A stretch of DNA of 64,000 nt from Lasiosphaeria ovina. Its lineage: Eukaryota; Ascomycota; Sordariomycetes; Sordariales; Lasiosphaeriaceae. Shown here one piece after another: positions 32,035 to 43,468 of the stretch. The DNA is taken from the NCBI GenBank assembly GCA_033439765.1, contig JAULSN010000001.1:2790001-2854000 (forward strand), written 5' to 3'. Each line of letters begins with the position of its first letter. Positions within the stretch are counted from its first letter, which is position 1. The notes below the pieces were generated by a model. That model did not search any database, was not told where the DNA came from, and saw nothing but the letters and a program-made list of their open reading frames with translations. The position numbers were made by a program, and so were the translations under genes.

Positions 32035-33664
32035 ATGGAGCTAAACCAGCCCCAGGCCATTATCCAAGTCGAGTTCGTCGGCAACTACCCAATCGCCTGG
32101 GAACCACCGGGTGAATCGTAGGCATTGCATGATTCTTCTCAACTTTCCGATTTGCCGTCGGAAATGTTCGACTCGCAGTGCACCGTCTCCGATTCTGGGT
32201 TCCCATTAATAGATGGGGAGCTCAAACGATAGTTTATCGCTTTTGTTAAAGAGCGAATACGCGGAGTAAGGGGCGACTCCGATCCCGAGGCCGATTTTCG
32301 CGACCCCGAAGTCGATATGGGTACACTGAAAAATTACCATAGCTTATTGGCCATTCTCTATGACCCAACTTCGGCCCTTTGAAGCTACCAACATCACGTA
32401 GTTCAAGTATTTCATGAAAATGAAAAAGTTCAAATTCTCTAAATAGGGGTATCAAGTACGCTACCTCCGCGATATCGATAAGTTAGGGGAGCTCTAGTGC
32501 CAAAACAACAAGCAAGATCCTAATCGCCTTAAAGAGGATCGGGATGCCCAAAAAATCGTCCCAGGCTGGTACAATAAGATATATACCCTCACTAGCGCTA
32601 CTTTCTTATTGGAAGTAGCTCATATTATCGATATCCGAGTTACAAAGAAAATGGGACTAGATAAGGATGCCTATGAAATCTGGGAGATATTGAGAGCTTT
32701 CTGGCCGCTCAAGGTTCTTAACAATCTCAAAATCAGCGGCGACGAAAAGCGGAATATTCTCCCTCTAAGGATTAACGCCTATAAATTTTAGGATAGGCAC
32801 CACTTTGCCCTCCGACCCCTTGAGCATCCTACGGACCCGACTTATCGGCTTTATCTATAAATGGTATGGCTGAAGGATATCTTAATAGAAGGTAACCTCG
32901 CCCGAAGTCCGTGGGACCACGGAAAGAACAGAACCATTACCGATTTCCGACGCGGTAGTGGGGATAACAATACCTTTCCGGCCATCGAACATGGGGATGT
33001 GTATGAGCTTGTGACGGCGGACGAGGTAATATGCCCGTTACTAAACATAGACTTCCTGAGACTCAGGTACGCCATACAAAAATTGCTCGCTAGCATGAAG
33101 GCTGCCGGGGCTCTAAAAGACATCTTCCGCCGCCCACCGCCGAGCATTAAAGGCCCAGTTCGGGATGAAGCATATATGTATATGCCTGGCGATTGGGAAA
33201 TGCTCATCGAAACTGCACAACAAGAAGGTATACTCAGCGTGGAGGCCGCGGAAGGATGGAGGCGCTATTTTTCAGAGGCAGCTTACCAAGCTTACCAAGA
33301 GCGGCATGCTGAGTATATTGAGTGGAGAGCGACAAAGAAGGGTAAGAAGGTGGAGGAGAAAGGACAAGGCAGCTAGGACCTCCCTACTCCAACTAACCCT
33401 CCCCATCTACCTATCGAGCAGATCAAGGATGGCGATGGCCATGAAGAGCAGAAAGGAGAGCAGAAGATGCGTGTTCGTGTGCAGAAAGGAGAGCAGAAGA
33501 TGAGTGTTCGTGTTATCAGCGTTGATAAAGGCAAGGGCATTGATAAAGGAGAGGAGGACAAGGTCTCCAAGCTAAGCCTCAGGGGAAGCTACCGCAAGGC
33601 CACGGACAAATTCAAGCGGTCCCGAGTTGCATCGCTATTCGGCATCGGAGAGAAGAGAGAGTAG
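32035..33664 (+). pseudogene. RIP-like pseudogene of an unidentified protein
   Basis: Starting at the ATG at 32035 (MELNQPQAIIQVEFVGNYP), protein-like sequence runs through in-frame stops at 32119, 32230 and 32380, shifts frame near 32500 (QNNKQDPNRLKEDRDAQK), and continues through stops at 32789, 32858 and 33374. After the stop at 33374 the same frame still reads protein-like to 33664 (KLSLRGSYRKATDKFKRSR). The longest clean piece, 32861-33376, has a charged C-terminal helix. Each stop is one C-to-T (or G-to-A) change from a Gln, Arg or Trp codon. Near 33450-33500 there is a short GEQKM-xVRV tandem duplication. I do not recognise the family. Confidence 0.6.
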
Positions 33665-34293
33665 GGGTAAAAGCTAGTTTCTATGTTTTGGTATCCGTTT
33701 ATTTCTGGACAGTCCGCTATTCTGACCGCCGTGAAGGCTGTCGAGGTCACAGACTGTCCAATAATCAGATGCAAGCGGTCTGCAACTTGAGCCTCCGTAC
33801 CTGCAAGGCGTTCCCTAGCCTCCCGAATTTCCAAACCCTGCCCCGCAGCGGTGAATGTCTGGGGTGTGTGGGGGCCCTGGTGTGGTCGGTGACAGGAGGC
33901 TGTAAGCACTCCATTGCGCCAATCAGGGGCTGCGCCTTTTGATTTTCAGTCGCAAAGGGAAAAGCTCTCTCTCCGTCGCCGTGCTGCAGCTTCAGCTGTT
34001 CTAACAACTGAACTGTTTGGCAATTCAACTGCAGGTTCAAGCACCTGGTCCTTTTCTCTGCTTTTCGTCTTCCAGGTTGCCAAATAGAAAGAAAGGGGCA
34101 ACAGCCTACCACCCCTCTCCGGAAGCTTGGTCCGATCATAGCTCCAGCTGCCCTCTCTTCCGTCCCGTCGTCTTCCTGCGGGCAATTTAAGCTTCTTTCT
34201 TTCACCACTTTAGCTCAGAGCTTCGCTTTTCGCACCCGCGCCCCGCCCGCCACGCACACAAAACCCGCCCAGGGCCCAAGGAAACAAACTTCA
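33665..34293. promoter_or_regulatory. Upstream region of the His/Ser-rich gene
   Basis: About 630 bp, the probable promoter and leader of the next gene, C/T-rich near 34060-34200. No gene supported. Confidence 0.4.
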
Positions 34294-35218
34294 ATGGGGC
34301 TCCTCGACGACACGGCGTCGCTGATCTCGGGGCGGTCGTCGCACTCGAAGCGGCACCACAAGTCGTCGAAGCGGTCCAAGTCTGGCTCGCGGTCTCGGTC
34401 GCGGTCGCGGACGCGCCACCACTCGCACTCGCACTCGGCCGCCGCCGCCGGCGCGGGGCTGGGCCTGTCGGGCATCGCGGCGTCCATCTTTGGCGGCGGC
34501 GACGATGGTGGCCACGGGCACGGGCACGGCCACCGCGACCGGGGCGGCTCCGACTCCGACTCTAGCGGCCACAAGCACCGCAAGCACAAGAGCAGCAGCA
34601 GCCGGGGGGCGTCGTTTTTCGGCCTGGGCGGCGGCGGCAACGCCAGCCGCAGCAGCTTCTTCAGCGGCTTCGGTGTGTTCTGTCCTTTCTCTCTGTCCAT
34701 TTTACCCCGTCACTACTAACACAGGCACAAAAACAGGCGCAGGCGGTGCGCGCTCGCCGTCATACTACAAGCGGTCGCCGCGGCCGAACTTCGTGTCGCG
34801 GGTGCTGCGGCGGCTGAAGCGGCTGCTGCGGGACCTGGTGTACTACGCGAAGCGGCACCCGCTCAAGGTGTTCATGCTGGTCATCATGCCGCTGATCACG
34901 GGCGGGGCGCTGACGGCGCTGCTGGCGCGGTTCGGGCTGCGGCTGCCGGGCGTCGTCGAGAAGATGCTCGGCGTGGCCACCAAGGCGGCTACGGGCGACT
35001 CGATCGGGCTCGTCGGCGAGGCCGTGCGCATGGCCAGCGGCGGCCTTGGCGGCGGCGGCTCCGGTGGTGGCGGGTTCAACCATGCCCATGCCAGCATCGA
35101 AAGAGGCCGAGATGGAGGCATGCAGTGGGAGCGCCGGAGCGTCGAGAGAGACGGCTACGGCAGGGGAGCGGGCGGGTGGGGAGATGGCTTCAAGGGCATC
35201 GCCAAGATGTTCACGTGA
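34294..35218 (+). CDS. Single-pass membrane protein with Ser/Arg/His-rich N-terminus
   Basis: Exons 34294-34672 and 34725-35218, 290 aa. The intron (GTGTGT..CTAACACAG) has a perfect CTAAC branch point next to the acceptor. Residues 1-130 are low complexity: SRSRSRSRTRHHSHSHS, GHGHGHGH and SSSSRG. A basic segment (PRPNFVSRVLRRLKRLLRD) precedes one strong membrane helix (HPLKVFMLVIMPLITGGALTALLA). The C-terminus is Gly-rich. The basic patch before the helix suggests that the N-terminal part faces the cytosol. A conserved hypothetical protein of filamentous fungi by style; function unknown. His-rich runs could bind metal, but that is speculation. Confidence 0.78.
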
Positions 35219-35626
35219 GATTTGTTGCGATGCGGGTCAGTACAGAGCTTGATTTGTTCGGATAATGAGATAATGTGGCATGTTTGTTTCTGGGAGGCAA
35301 TTTCTTATTTTGAACAATGTATTGCTCTTTGTTCACGACGCGGGAGTCCTGGAATATACCTGAGCCGAATACCGTATGTCCCCTTTTGTTGTTCTTATAT
35401 TCCCTTTTGCATAACTTTACCCTCAATGCCTACTATCAATCACCAACTTGGAAAACAGCCTGTACCAAGGAAATGCAGTATTAAAATTGTCGTACTAAGT
35501 CTAATAATGCGAAAAGACACAAAGGCACAGGAAACGGTTCCGTCCTCTCACGCGCAGAGGAATCTAGCCAATTCGGGCTCCAGTTGCAAGCTTGCTCACC
35601 AGCTATCAAACAGCCAAGGGAGAAAG
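35219..35626. other. Convergent 3' region
   Basis: About 400 bp between convergent stop codons. Nothing further recognised. Confidence 0.4.
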
Positions 35627-36946
35627 CTATCTCCCTTTGCGCCTTCTTGTCGAGCCAGAAACGCCACCTACAGACTTGCGCTTGACGGGTGACTGGGCGG
35701 TAGAGGAATGATGCCGGCTGGAGGAAGGAGGAGGGGTCCGATCTCGTGATGGCTGCCGTATACGTTCAGGTTCCGGCGGCGGTTCAGCGGCAACGACGCT
35801 CTCCCGAACACGTCCACGAGTGGTAACGCCCGAGTTGACGACCCTCGCACCCTGTCGTGTACGGGTATTTGCGCCGTCTGATACCGTGGCCTCTTCGCTT
35901 GACGTCTCCTCGTCGCTACTCTCATCCTTGCTCCGCCGCCTGCCAGAGGATCTGGTAGCAGGCGCAGGCGCAGGCGCCCTTAGAGCAGGATCAGCGCCAT
36001 ATGCATAGGCCGCATCACTAGGGGGCACCATCACGCTTCGACGCGCCGATGGGGCTCCAGAGTGGTACGGTGCGCGTGCACCTGCAGTCATGAACTGGAA
36101 TGGATCCACTGCCGGCCCCCCTGGAGCAGTGGCTGCTGGGGATTGATTCGGAGTCACCGAATCCCGGCGAGACTGTGGACTCTGAGACGTAGAACGGCCA
36201 GGCGCGGGATCGGAAGAGTGTCTGACTGAAGCTGCGTGGTCTCCGTGAATGTAAGAGTAGGCAAACGGTGAAGAACTCTGTTCTCTATCGATGGCCGCCC
36301 GGCTGGGTGGCCGGGACGAGCCTGTCCCAGAACGAGGACGTGGAGCGCGGGAAGATGGCGGAGGGAAGTAGCCCATTGCAGGACGGGCCGGGTGTTGTTG
36401 CCCTTCATTGTCAGCAGGTGAGTGCTGCTGAGGCGGGCTTTCTCCGATCAATGAGTGCCTCTTCTTTCGCGATGCCGGCTCGAGGTGTGAAATGGGCACG
36501 GCAAACCGCTGCTCTCTCCGCTTTCTGCGTTCCTCATCTTCCATACGCTGTTGTCGTCTTTCGTACGCTTCCAGTTCCTCTCTGCTCAACTTCACGTCTG
36601 TCTTGCCCTTAGCCCTTGCCCGCTGGATGCGGGCCGTGGCAGCGTCGGCCAGAGCATCCTCCCGTTCCTGTAAACTCAGCCGCGACTGATTGCGACTGCC
36701 ACCCGATTCCCGCGCCGAGTCGTATTCCGAAGTCTCGTCGTCGTCGTCGTCGTCGTCGTGCCCATCCTGCTGATTAGTCAAGGCCCTCCGTTGTCGAGCA
36801 CCACTACCACTACCGCCCCTATCGCCCAAGTCTATACCCGTAAATTCAAGTGGATCGCTAGCGATCCTTTTTCCCGATGCAGCGGATGCCAAACTAACGC
36901 CTTGCGTATCAGAATCATCATCATCGGTATCCACCTCCTCGACCAC
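35627..36946 (-). CDS. Low-complexity charged protein, start unresolved
   Basis: An open frame of at least 439 codons. It has an acidic start (DTDDDDSD, a seven-Asp run), a conserved-looking helical block (LSLQEREDALADAATARIQRA..REELEAYERRQQRMEDEERRKRREQRFAVPISHLEP), then long Ser/Pro/Arg-rich disorder and a basic C-terminus (VKRKSVGG..TRRRKGR). The codon at 36946 is GTG, not ATG. The same frame stays open upstream to 37096 with natural sequence (TDNWWDFGRRV), overlapping the end of the PRA1 gene, and no ATG occurs in it. The true start must come from splicing or an alternative initiation. A nuclear or RNA-linked role is possible from the composition but unproven. Confidence 0.65.
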   Translation of the reverse strand: MVEEVDTDDDDSDTQGVSLASAASGKRIASDPLEFTGIDLGDRGGSGSGARQRRALTNQQDGHDDDDDDDETSEYDSARESGGSRNQSRLSLQEREDALADAATARIQRARAKGKTDVKLSREELEAYERRQQRMEDEERRKRREQRFAVPISHLEPASRKKRHSLIGESPPQQHSPADNEGQQHPARPAMGYFPPPSSRAPRPRSGTGSSRPPSRAAIDREQSSSPFAYSYIHGDHAASVRHSSDPAPGRSTSQSPQSRRDSVTPNQSPAATAPGGPAVDPFQFMTAGARAPYHSGAPSARRSVMVPPSDAAYAYGADPALRAPAPAPATRSSGRRRSKDESSDEETSSEEATVSDGANTRTRQGARVVNSGVTTRGRVRESVVAAEPPPEPERIRQPSRDRTPPPSSSRHHSSTAQSPVKRKSVGGVSGSTRRRKGR

Positions 36947-37071
36947 ACGCCGGCCAAAATCCCACCAATTGTCCGTGTCGTCGCTCCCGTTGCGCGCTGC
37001 GTGTGTCCTTCGCTCGCGCCTCGATGGTCTTCCCCATTGGGGCGCAGATTTGGGAGCTCGCGGCCGACCAC

Positions 37072-37602
37072 CTAGACCGCCTCCCCAGAAAAAGCCTCAT
37101 CGATAGGCTTGTCCATAAAAGCAGCGTGGCCGAGAATGGTCACGCCGCTGGCGCCGATCAGCCACAACATGGTGCCGATGGGCGAAGCGTAAAGAGCGAC
37201 GGGGACGGCGATGATGCACATTCCCGTGTAGAGCTGCGAGGTAGTGAGTCGCTGCGAGCCAATCTCGAGATCCCGGCCGTCCAGCTTGCCAATCAGGAAC
37301 ATGCTGAGCGTGACAAAGACGATGTCGAAGAGCAGAGCCTTGTTGCTAAGGATCGAGTAGAGAAACAGCATGACGAAGACGACGGCATAATTGCTCGAGA
37401 AGTGGCCGAGATTGTAGTTAACACGCGACTGCGCCTCGGCGAAGTTGGCGGGCTTGGACACGCGCTTGAAGTCGAAGAACTCGGATATCGGGCGCAAATT
37501 CGTGAAGCGGCTGGCGAGTGATCCAGAACGCATGCCTGCGAAGCGGTCGCCAAGGTTCAGGCGCGACGTCAACATGTCTATCGGAATCTGGATGCGAGAC
37601 AT
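37072..37602 (-). CDS. PRA1/Yip3-family protein
   Basis: Single exon, 176 aa, from the ATG at 37602 (MSRIQIPIDML); further upstream the frame has no ATG. Prenylated-Rab-acceptor family: the N-terminal FFDFKRVSKPANFAEAQSRVNYNLGHFSSNYAVVF region, then two double-length hydrophobic hairpins (about 78-115 and 124-160), then a short acidic end (DEAFSGEAV). These proteins reside in ER/Golgi membranes and interact with prenylated Rab GTPases in vesicle transport. Length is normal and the sequence intact. It lies immediately upstream of, and slightly overlaps, the open frame of the low-complexity gene on the same strand. Confidence 0.9.
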   Translation of the reverse strand: MSRIQIPIDMLTSRLNLGDRFAGMRSGSLASRFTNLRPISEFFDFKRVSKPANFAEAQSRVNYNLGHFSSNYAVVFVMLFLYSILSNKALLFDIVFVTLSMFLIGKLDGRDLEIGSQRLTTSQLYTGMCIIAVPVALYASPIGTMLWLIGASGVTILGHAAFMDKPIDEAFSGEAV

Positions 37603-40110
37603 TTTGGCGGTTGAGGCGACGCAAGTTGGTGCGTGTGCGGGTTTGGCTGGCAAACGAGGCTCAATGGTCTGATTGAAGGTTATTTGGCGAGTAAAGAAGA
37701 GTCTGAACTCTGTAGAGCGTTGGGCTGGATGGCTTGTCGATTTTTAGGGGGTCGTGGTGAAAATCTGTCGAGGCTATCTGTCAGCTGCCAGGGTGAATAA
37801 AATAAAATTTGGCCTCAGCCCAGCGGACAGGGAGGTCGACGCGAAAACGGAATACGGAGTTTGATTGCGTGTCCGTTACGTGGAACGCCGCACTTGCGGG
37901 CCCAACACAGACTAGAGGCTGAGCAAAAAACGTACCAAAGGGGGGCAGCCAGATGTCGGCACAGCAGGCAGAAATATGAAGGCCTCGCTGGCCAGATTGG
38001 AGAGGACGAGGCTGTTGACGTCGACGTCTTGAAAGGGACACGATGGTCTTTGTTCGTCGGATCGAGCTGATGCTGTGCGTGGTTGGCGATCCTCCCAAAC
38101 GGGCACGGGTCCCTGGGACGCCTTGAGTCGTCGCTGGCTGCCAGTGCCAGAGCCCTTGCCGAGCGACGGCCTCTGGTTGGGTTAGGGGCGCTACAAGCAA
38201 GTACCGAAGTCCCCCCACTCTGTTCTCCCGCAGGGCCGAACTCACAACGCTTCCAAGCTTCCCCGATCCAAAGACACCATCAATGGATTCATCGATGGTC
38301 GTCTGGTCGGTTTAGGTGGCCGGAAAGAAAGGAAGAGAAAGAAGAAAGAGAGCAAGGCAAAAGGCGCGGGCAAGGCATAGTTTTTTTGTTACCGAGCTTA
38401 TTAGGTCATTGGTACCTAGCTCACTTGCACGCACGCTTGTTCAAAGGCGGGCAGGCAGGAAAGCTGCCCGCTGAGTTGGCGGTGGGGCACAGCTGCTGCC
38501 AGTGGCGGTGGCAGCCCGTCATCCGAGTTTGGCCATTTACACCTTTCACCGCACGCACAGGTGCATTGCATCGGACGGCGGTGGTGAAAGCGGAGAGAGT
38601 CTTCCGGCTCCGAGATGTCTTCCTGCAAGCCTGCCTACCTTACATGGGAAGCTAGGCGGGTGCCCGACTCTTGTGTCCCACGGCGAGACCAGCAAACAGG
38701 GCGGGGCGTCGTCTACTGCCTAAGGTATAGCGGCGGGCATTTGTGCCCAAGTCGGGCTGGTGCTGCTGTGCAGCTGTGGTCGGGTAGCACTCTGCCAATA
38801 CCGCGGGCTGCCCATCGTATACTTGCGGCCCGTTGCCCAATTGATCGTCTCAATTTCAACCTCCCGGCAACCTATCTGTGCCGTTCGCTCGTTCTGGCCA
38901 GACCCCAGATCTCCGCGCGGAACCTGAGGTCCCCAGAGATAATCATGGGGAGCTTCTCGGACTGCGGTGTAACATATAAAGCAGCAGGCGGGGCTTAATT
39001 GTCTATATATACACACGAATACCTAGTCCGTATGTAGGCATATATATGCATCTACGATAGATATAGCTCCCTTCATATGGCTTGGCCCTACTCGCATCCG
39101 CAGCCTACGGATTATGGTCCCTAGTACAAAAGGTATTTCTTCAGTCTTGCCGTGTCTGAAGCGGCTTCTGGTGGCTCGCGGTGCCAATTCAAATCACCGG
39201 GCAGACACATGTTACCGTTGGACCCCGTCGTGGCCGTGGCCGTCGAGCCAGGATGAGATCTCGATCGCTCTGCACGGGCAATTGAGAGGGGCTTCATGTT
39301 TGCGTGCATTGAGGGAAGGGCAGCCGAACAAACGGAAATTGCAATCAAGAAAGACGCTCACACTTAAAATGGATCCAGCGGACTGGGTTTGGCCAGGCGG
39401 CCGAGTCTTCACCGTCCGTGGGACACAAGTGTCAGGTCAGGTCAGGTCAGTTCAGGTCGAGGAAGGAGCAAGCATATTAAGTAGTGCGTGACGTCAGAAA
39501 ATTGCGCCCATATCACCCGATAATGCCGCCATCCCATCCCTGAGATTGACGCACCCTCCTCATTTGCCGTAAAACCCGGAAAACATTTCATGTCTTTTTG
39601 GAGCACAAGAACCTGGGATGAGCGATTGTGGACCGACCCATTATTCTCTCGAGTCTCGACGATGTGAAGCCCGCGCCAAGAGATACCCTCCCGGCTTGGG
39701 ATCCGATCCATCCGCCTCACCTTACCTAGGAAGGGGTTAAGAGATCAGATCGAGACAGAGACACAGACAGACAACCACTAACACTGGACCGTGGCCCGAA
39801 TGTCCTCCTGACCGCACCTGGCTTTCGAACCTTAAGTGTCAACATCGTCTGAAAGAGGAAGGGGAGATCGCCGATGCTGCAGCGTCGCTTCCAACCACCA
39901 TCACCTGACGTCCTGGCAAGAGGGGAGGAAAGGGTCTCTTCGTCTATTAAACTGAAAAGACTTGCACGACTCGCTCTTCATCGACCGGTCTAGCCACTTC
40001 CCACATCATCGGGAACTGCACTGACTGCACTTACACCAAACAGTCGACTCTTACCAACTTACGACAGGGCCAGAAAGGCCCAGATACTCAAGCAAATATT
40101 GTCAGCCAGC
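37603..40110. other. 2.5-kb intergenic region
   Basis: No gene supported. It contains a CAGGT pentamer array near 39434-39455, A/T-rich ATATATAT tracts near 39003-39065, and probable leader sequence of the secreted-protein gene at its right end. The longest plus-strand frame (38083-38655) has no recognisable motif. Confidence 0.4.
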
Positions 40111-40755
40111 ATGTATCACAATCTTCTGAGAACGCCCATCCTCGCCTTCGCCATTGCGCTCGCCACACTGATCGGGGCCGCAAGATGTTCTCCCCTAGCC
40201 CCAATTGCGCCCGACTCTGATGTCGCCGACTCCAAGCACAACGTCACCATCATCCCGTCCTTCAACGTCACCAAGTTCGCGGCCGCGGCCATGGTCCTGA
40301 GCCACCGGAACTAGTAAGCTCCCTGCGCCTTACCTTTGATCCCATCTCGCGTTGCCATTACACAGAGAGGCGGAAACTAACCCAACCGCCTTCTTGTTCT
40401 CTCCAGCTACAAGTTCTACGTCGCCTACGACCCGTCCGAGGCCCCGGTCCACTGCTGGGCGGTGGGGACGACGCTGGGCGAGGACTTGAGCAGCCTGCCG
40501 CAGACGATGTGCGGAGACGCCGGCAACGACGACGACGGCAATGACACTGGCGTGTCGTTCCAGTGGGTGCGGAAGCGCGACGGCTCGTCGGCGCTGGTGG
40601 TGGCGCGCCAGATCTCGGACAGTGTGCTGGACGAGGCCGTCTACATTGTGCCGCAAAACGACACCCCCGTCCTGGGGCAGGGTAAGTTCCGCCACCAGGT
40701 GTACGCGGGGCCGGAGAATTTCACGGTCAAGGCGCTTCGCTTCCAGTTCTACTGA
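40111..40755 (+). CDS. Small secreted glycoprotein, 183 aa
   Basis: Exons 40111-40313 and 40407-40755. The intron (GTAAGC..CTCCAG) joins ..SHRN-Y-YKFYVAYDP.. in frame. The N-terminus is a clear signal peptide: short basic start, hydrophobic core (ILAFAIALATLIGAARC) and a likely cut near residue 26. The mature part has five N-glycosylation sequons (NVT, NVT, NDT, NDT, NFT) and only two cysteines (HCW, TMC). No catalytic motif and no membrane segment or GPI signal at the C-terminus (ALRFQFY). It fits a secreted cell-wall or effector-like protein; function unknown. Confidence 0.75.
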
Positions 40756-41139
40756 TTGCCGGTTTTAGTGTGGAGGGGTTTGGTAGCATTTTTCTTGAGA
40801 GGAAAGCTTGTAGCTAAAAACGGAAGGAGATGGGAGAAGGAAAAAAAGGGGCTATGAAGGGTTGATCTACTTGGACTGCATAGATTAGGTGTATCATGGA
40901 GCATTTGGGGCCCGCGCAAAAGCACATTGGACTTGATACCCCGGCAGTGGGGCGACAATTTGTGTCGATCTAGACAGACCTATTTGTTTCCACTGAGGAA
41001 ATATGGCGGTTAATAATGGAAGATTTATTCTTTTTTGAAAGGCCGATACAAGTCTCGGCCCCTGTACATGTACGGGATGCTACCGTTGGGACTCGGGCAG
41101 ATCGAGGAGTCTCACACAACAATCGATGCCCAGTTCTAT
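40756..41139. other. Convergent 3' region
   Basis: 384 bp between the stop of the secreted-protein gene and that of GH131. Nothing recognised beyond A-rich tracts. Confidence 0.4.
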
Positions 41140-42241
41140 CTACAAGGAAATGCAGGCGCTGGCGCTGTCCTCGATAAACAGGCTCCCGTAGATGAGGCCT
41201 TCGTTGAGCCGGCTTTCTTGATAGCCGGCATTGACTACGTCGCTCGTGCCGGTGGGCTTCTTCAGGATTCCGATCTGGTACTGCCCGCCGCCCGAGTTGT
41301 CGTTGGACACGGCGCTGGTGACGCTCTTGAGCGCGTCGTCGCCCTTCGAGTAGTACACCTGGAGCGTGCTTTTGATGAGGGGTTTTGTCAGCACGTTTTG
41401 AGTCTGAGCGAGTGGAGTGGGGGTAAAAACTCACTTCTTGTTAAAGTCCAGCGTGATGGCAAAGTTCTGCCAGTCCGTCTTGAGGATCGGCGTCGACCAG
41501 ATCTGCTTGTTCTTGCGGTCAAGCACCTTCCAGGTGTCCCGCGCGAGGCCCGACTGCCCCAGGATGGCGCCCGCCTCGAAGTTGAACTGGTTCGCCGAGT
41601 AGTCGGCGGCCTCGTGCCAGACGTTCTGTGGCGTATGTGGGTGTGGTTAGATTGGCGGTTCGGGTGGGTCAGGTTCAAGAGGGTATTCCATTTTCTTGTC
41701 TCACCCCACCCCCGACAACAGACGAGAGAGGGAGAGAAAAAGGGGAGAGGGATAGACGGTTACGCACCAGATACTCGTGGCTGAGATTTAGCGCCCGCTG
41801 GGCATCCCACTTGACGCTGAAGTGGATCGTCTTGACGCCTTTCGTGGCCGGGCTGTCGTTGTTGGTGTCGCCCTGGAACTGCAGGCCGGCCCGGCGGAAG
41901 CCCTTCTGGGTCTGGAAGATGCTCGAGTCGCTGATGGTGACCTCGAAGGGCTTGTGCTGGGCGGCGTCGTCGAAGCGCGCGCTGCCGGCACTCGCGGGAA
42001 ACTTGATGATGTCGCTCCACTTGAGGCTCTGGCCCTTGACGTAGTCCGGGTTGAACAGCGACGTGCCGTAGCTGTCAAAGTCGGACAGCTCCGCTGCCGC
42101 CTTGACGCGCCCGTCGAACACCAGCGGACACTTGACCGCCCCGTTGCCGGCCACGGCGTGGCTGTGAAGCGGCCGCGGGACCGCCGTGGCGACCACGGCG
42201 GCGGCGGCGGCGGCCACGAGGCCAATGAGCGAGGAGTGCAT
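41140..42241 (-). CDS. Glycoside hydrolase family 131 beta-glucanase, secreted
   Basis: Exons complement(41140-41368, 41435-41625, 41768-42241), 297 aa. A signal peptide covers about residues 1-20 (Ala/Val-rich). The mature enzyme shows the GH131 pattern: CPLVFDGRV, SLFNPDYVKGQSLKWSDII, FRRAGLQFQGD, HFSVKWD..ALNLSHEYL-NVWHEAADYSANQFNFEAG, WKVLDRKNKQIWSTP, VTSAVSNDNSGGGQYQIGILKKPTG and the C-terminal GLIYGSLFIEDSASACISL. GH131 enzymes cleave beta-1,3/1,4/1,6-glucans and are secreted by plant-degrading ascomycetes. Intron 2 ends in an AAG acceptor, less common than CAG/TAG, but the join (DFNK-N-TLQVYY) is clearly right. No carbohydrate-binding module is attached. Confidence 0.93.
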
Positions 42242-43468
42242 CGTGTCCTTTTTGTCCGGTCGTTACGTGTTTGGTGGTTCATGTAGCACGCAACACTGAT
42301 TGCCGTCTGCTTCTTGGACCGAATTCAACCACCTTGAAGAGAACCGGATGTCAAAGATATAGTCTGGAACATATGATCATGAGGTCCAGTCCACTGGACA
42401 CGACACTCTGGCGACGAACGGGGCCCGGATGGCGAGATTCGCCGTGGCGTCGTCTTCCGCGTGCCGGCTGAATTTTGCCAGATGACGATTTGATCTGGGC
42501 TGGCGGCATCGCGACCCGTTGAGGGCTGGACGCATTGGGGGCGCTCGCCCTTGCAATGGCGCCATGGAAGCAGGCACCGTTTGGGCCGATGGGAGGGAAT
42601 GTTCCGCAACATCCATATTGCATTTGTGGGGTTTCCGCTCAGGTTCGTAGTCGGGTAACAACTCAATTGATCTCACAGACACTAATCAATCTCCCCGCGA
42701 TCCCATGCGAGTCCTGCAGGGGCAACACCCTTTTCAGGCAAGTTTGTTGGTAGGAAATATTTTGTGCGCGGCCCTGGGCTTTCCGCCCAAGATTGGTTGA
42801 CGTAGCGGTTGAGATGAGGAGTGTCTCCTGCCTTTTGAGTCTAGGGGATATGACCGGGCCCAAACCCTAACCCTACAACTCCTCCTCCGATGTAAGTCGG
42901 GGAAAGAACAAAACCCGGACCCTCCCGACGACTCGAGCATTCCCGGGCCTAATGTTGCCGACTCGACGCCTCTGACACGACAAAATGGCGCAGCCGCAGC
43001 CCATCTCAACCTCAGCCCTGCCAAGGAGGACATGTCGTTGGGTTTGCCGACGTCATGCATCGCACTGCCTAGCGGCTGCAGCCAGCGTCGGGCGCTGGTT
43101 TGAACTGCACTGTAATTAATACGAAATACGAAATACGACTGCGATGCGATCGGCATCGTGGTAGGCAACTGCGAGACTAGCCTACCAGGGCTAAACCTGG
43201 CTATCCTGTTTGTAGCCGCAGCCAGGACGTGGGCTGGATTGCGGTTCAGCCATCAAAGAGAGCCTTGCCGGGAATTGAGTCGCAATGGGAATTCCCGGTG
43301 AGGTGGTCTGGTGCTCGAATTAGGTATCGAGTATAAAAAGGGGGAGAAGAGAACAGCTTCAGAGGCTCTCGAGATTTTTGTTGTCTAACTGTCTCTCGTG
43401 TTTGTATCTGATATCAAGAACAAATAAAAGAATAGAAAATCCAATATATTCTCAAAGTGACCTCCGCC
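42242..43468. promoter_or_regulatory. Divergent intergenic region GH131 / YbjQ-family gene
   Basis: 1.2 kb between divergent starts. A CCCTAACCCT motif occurs at about 42867-42876, too short to call a telomeric repeat. A TATAAAA box lies at 43333-43339, about 130 bp before the YbjQ-family start. No gene supported. Confidence 0.4.

Noticed and set aside
38083..38655. 190-codon plus-strand frame
   Set aside because: Mixed composition with no motif, signal peptide or splice support.
42863..42880. AAACCCTAACCCT, resembling telomeric repeat
   Set aside because: Only about two units, not an array; expected by chance or as a short transcription-factor site.
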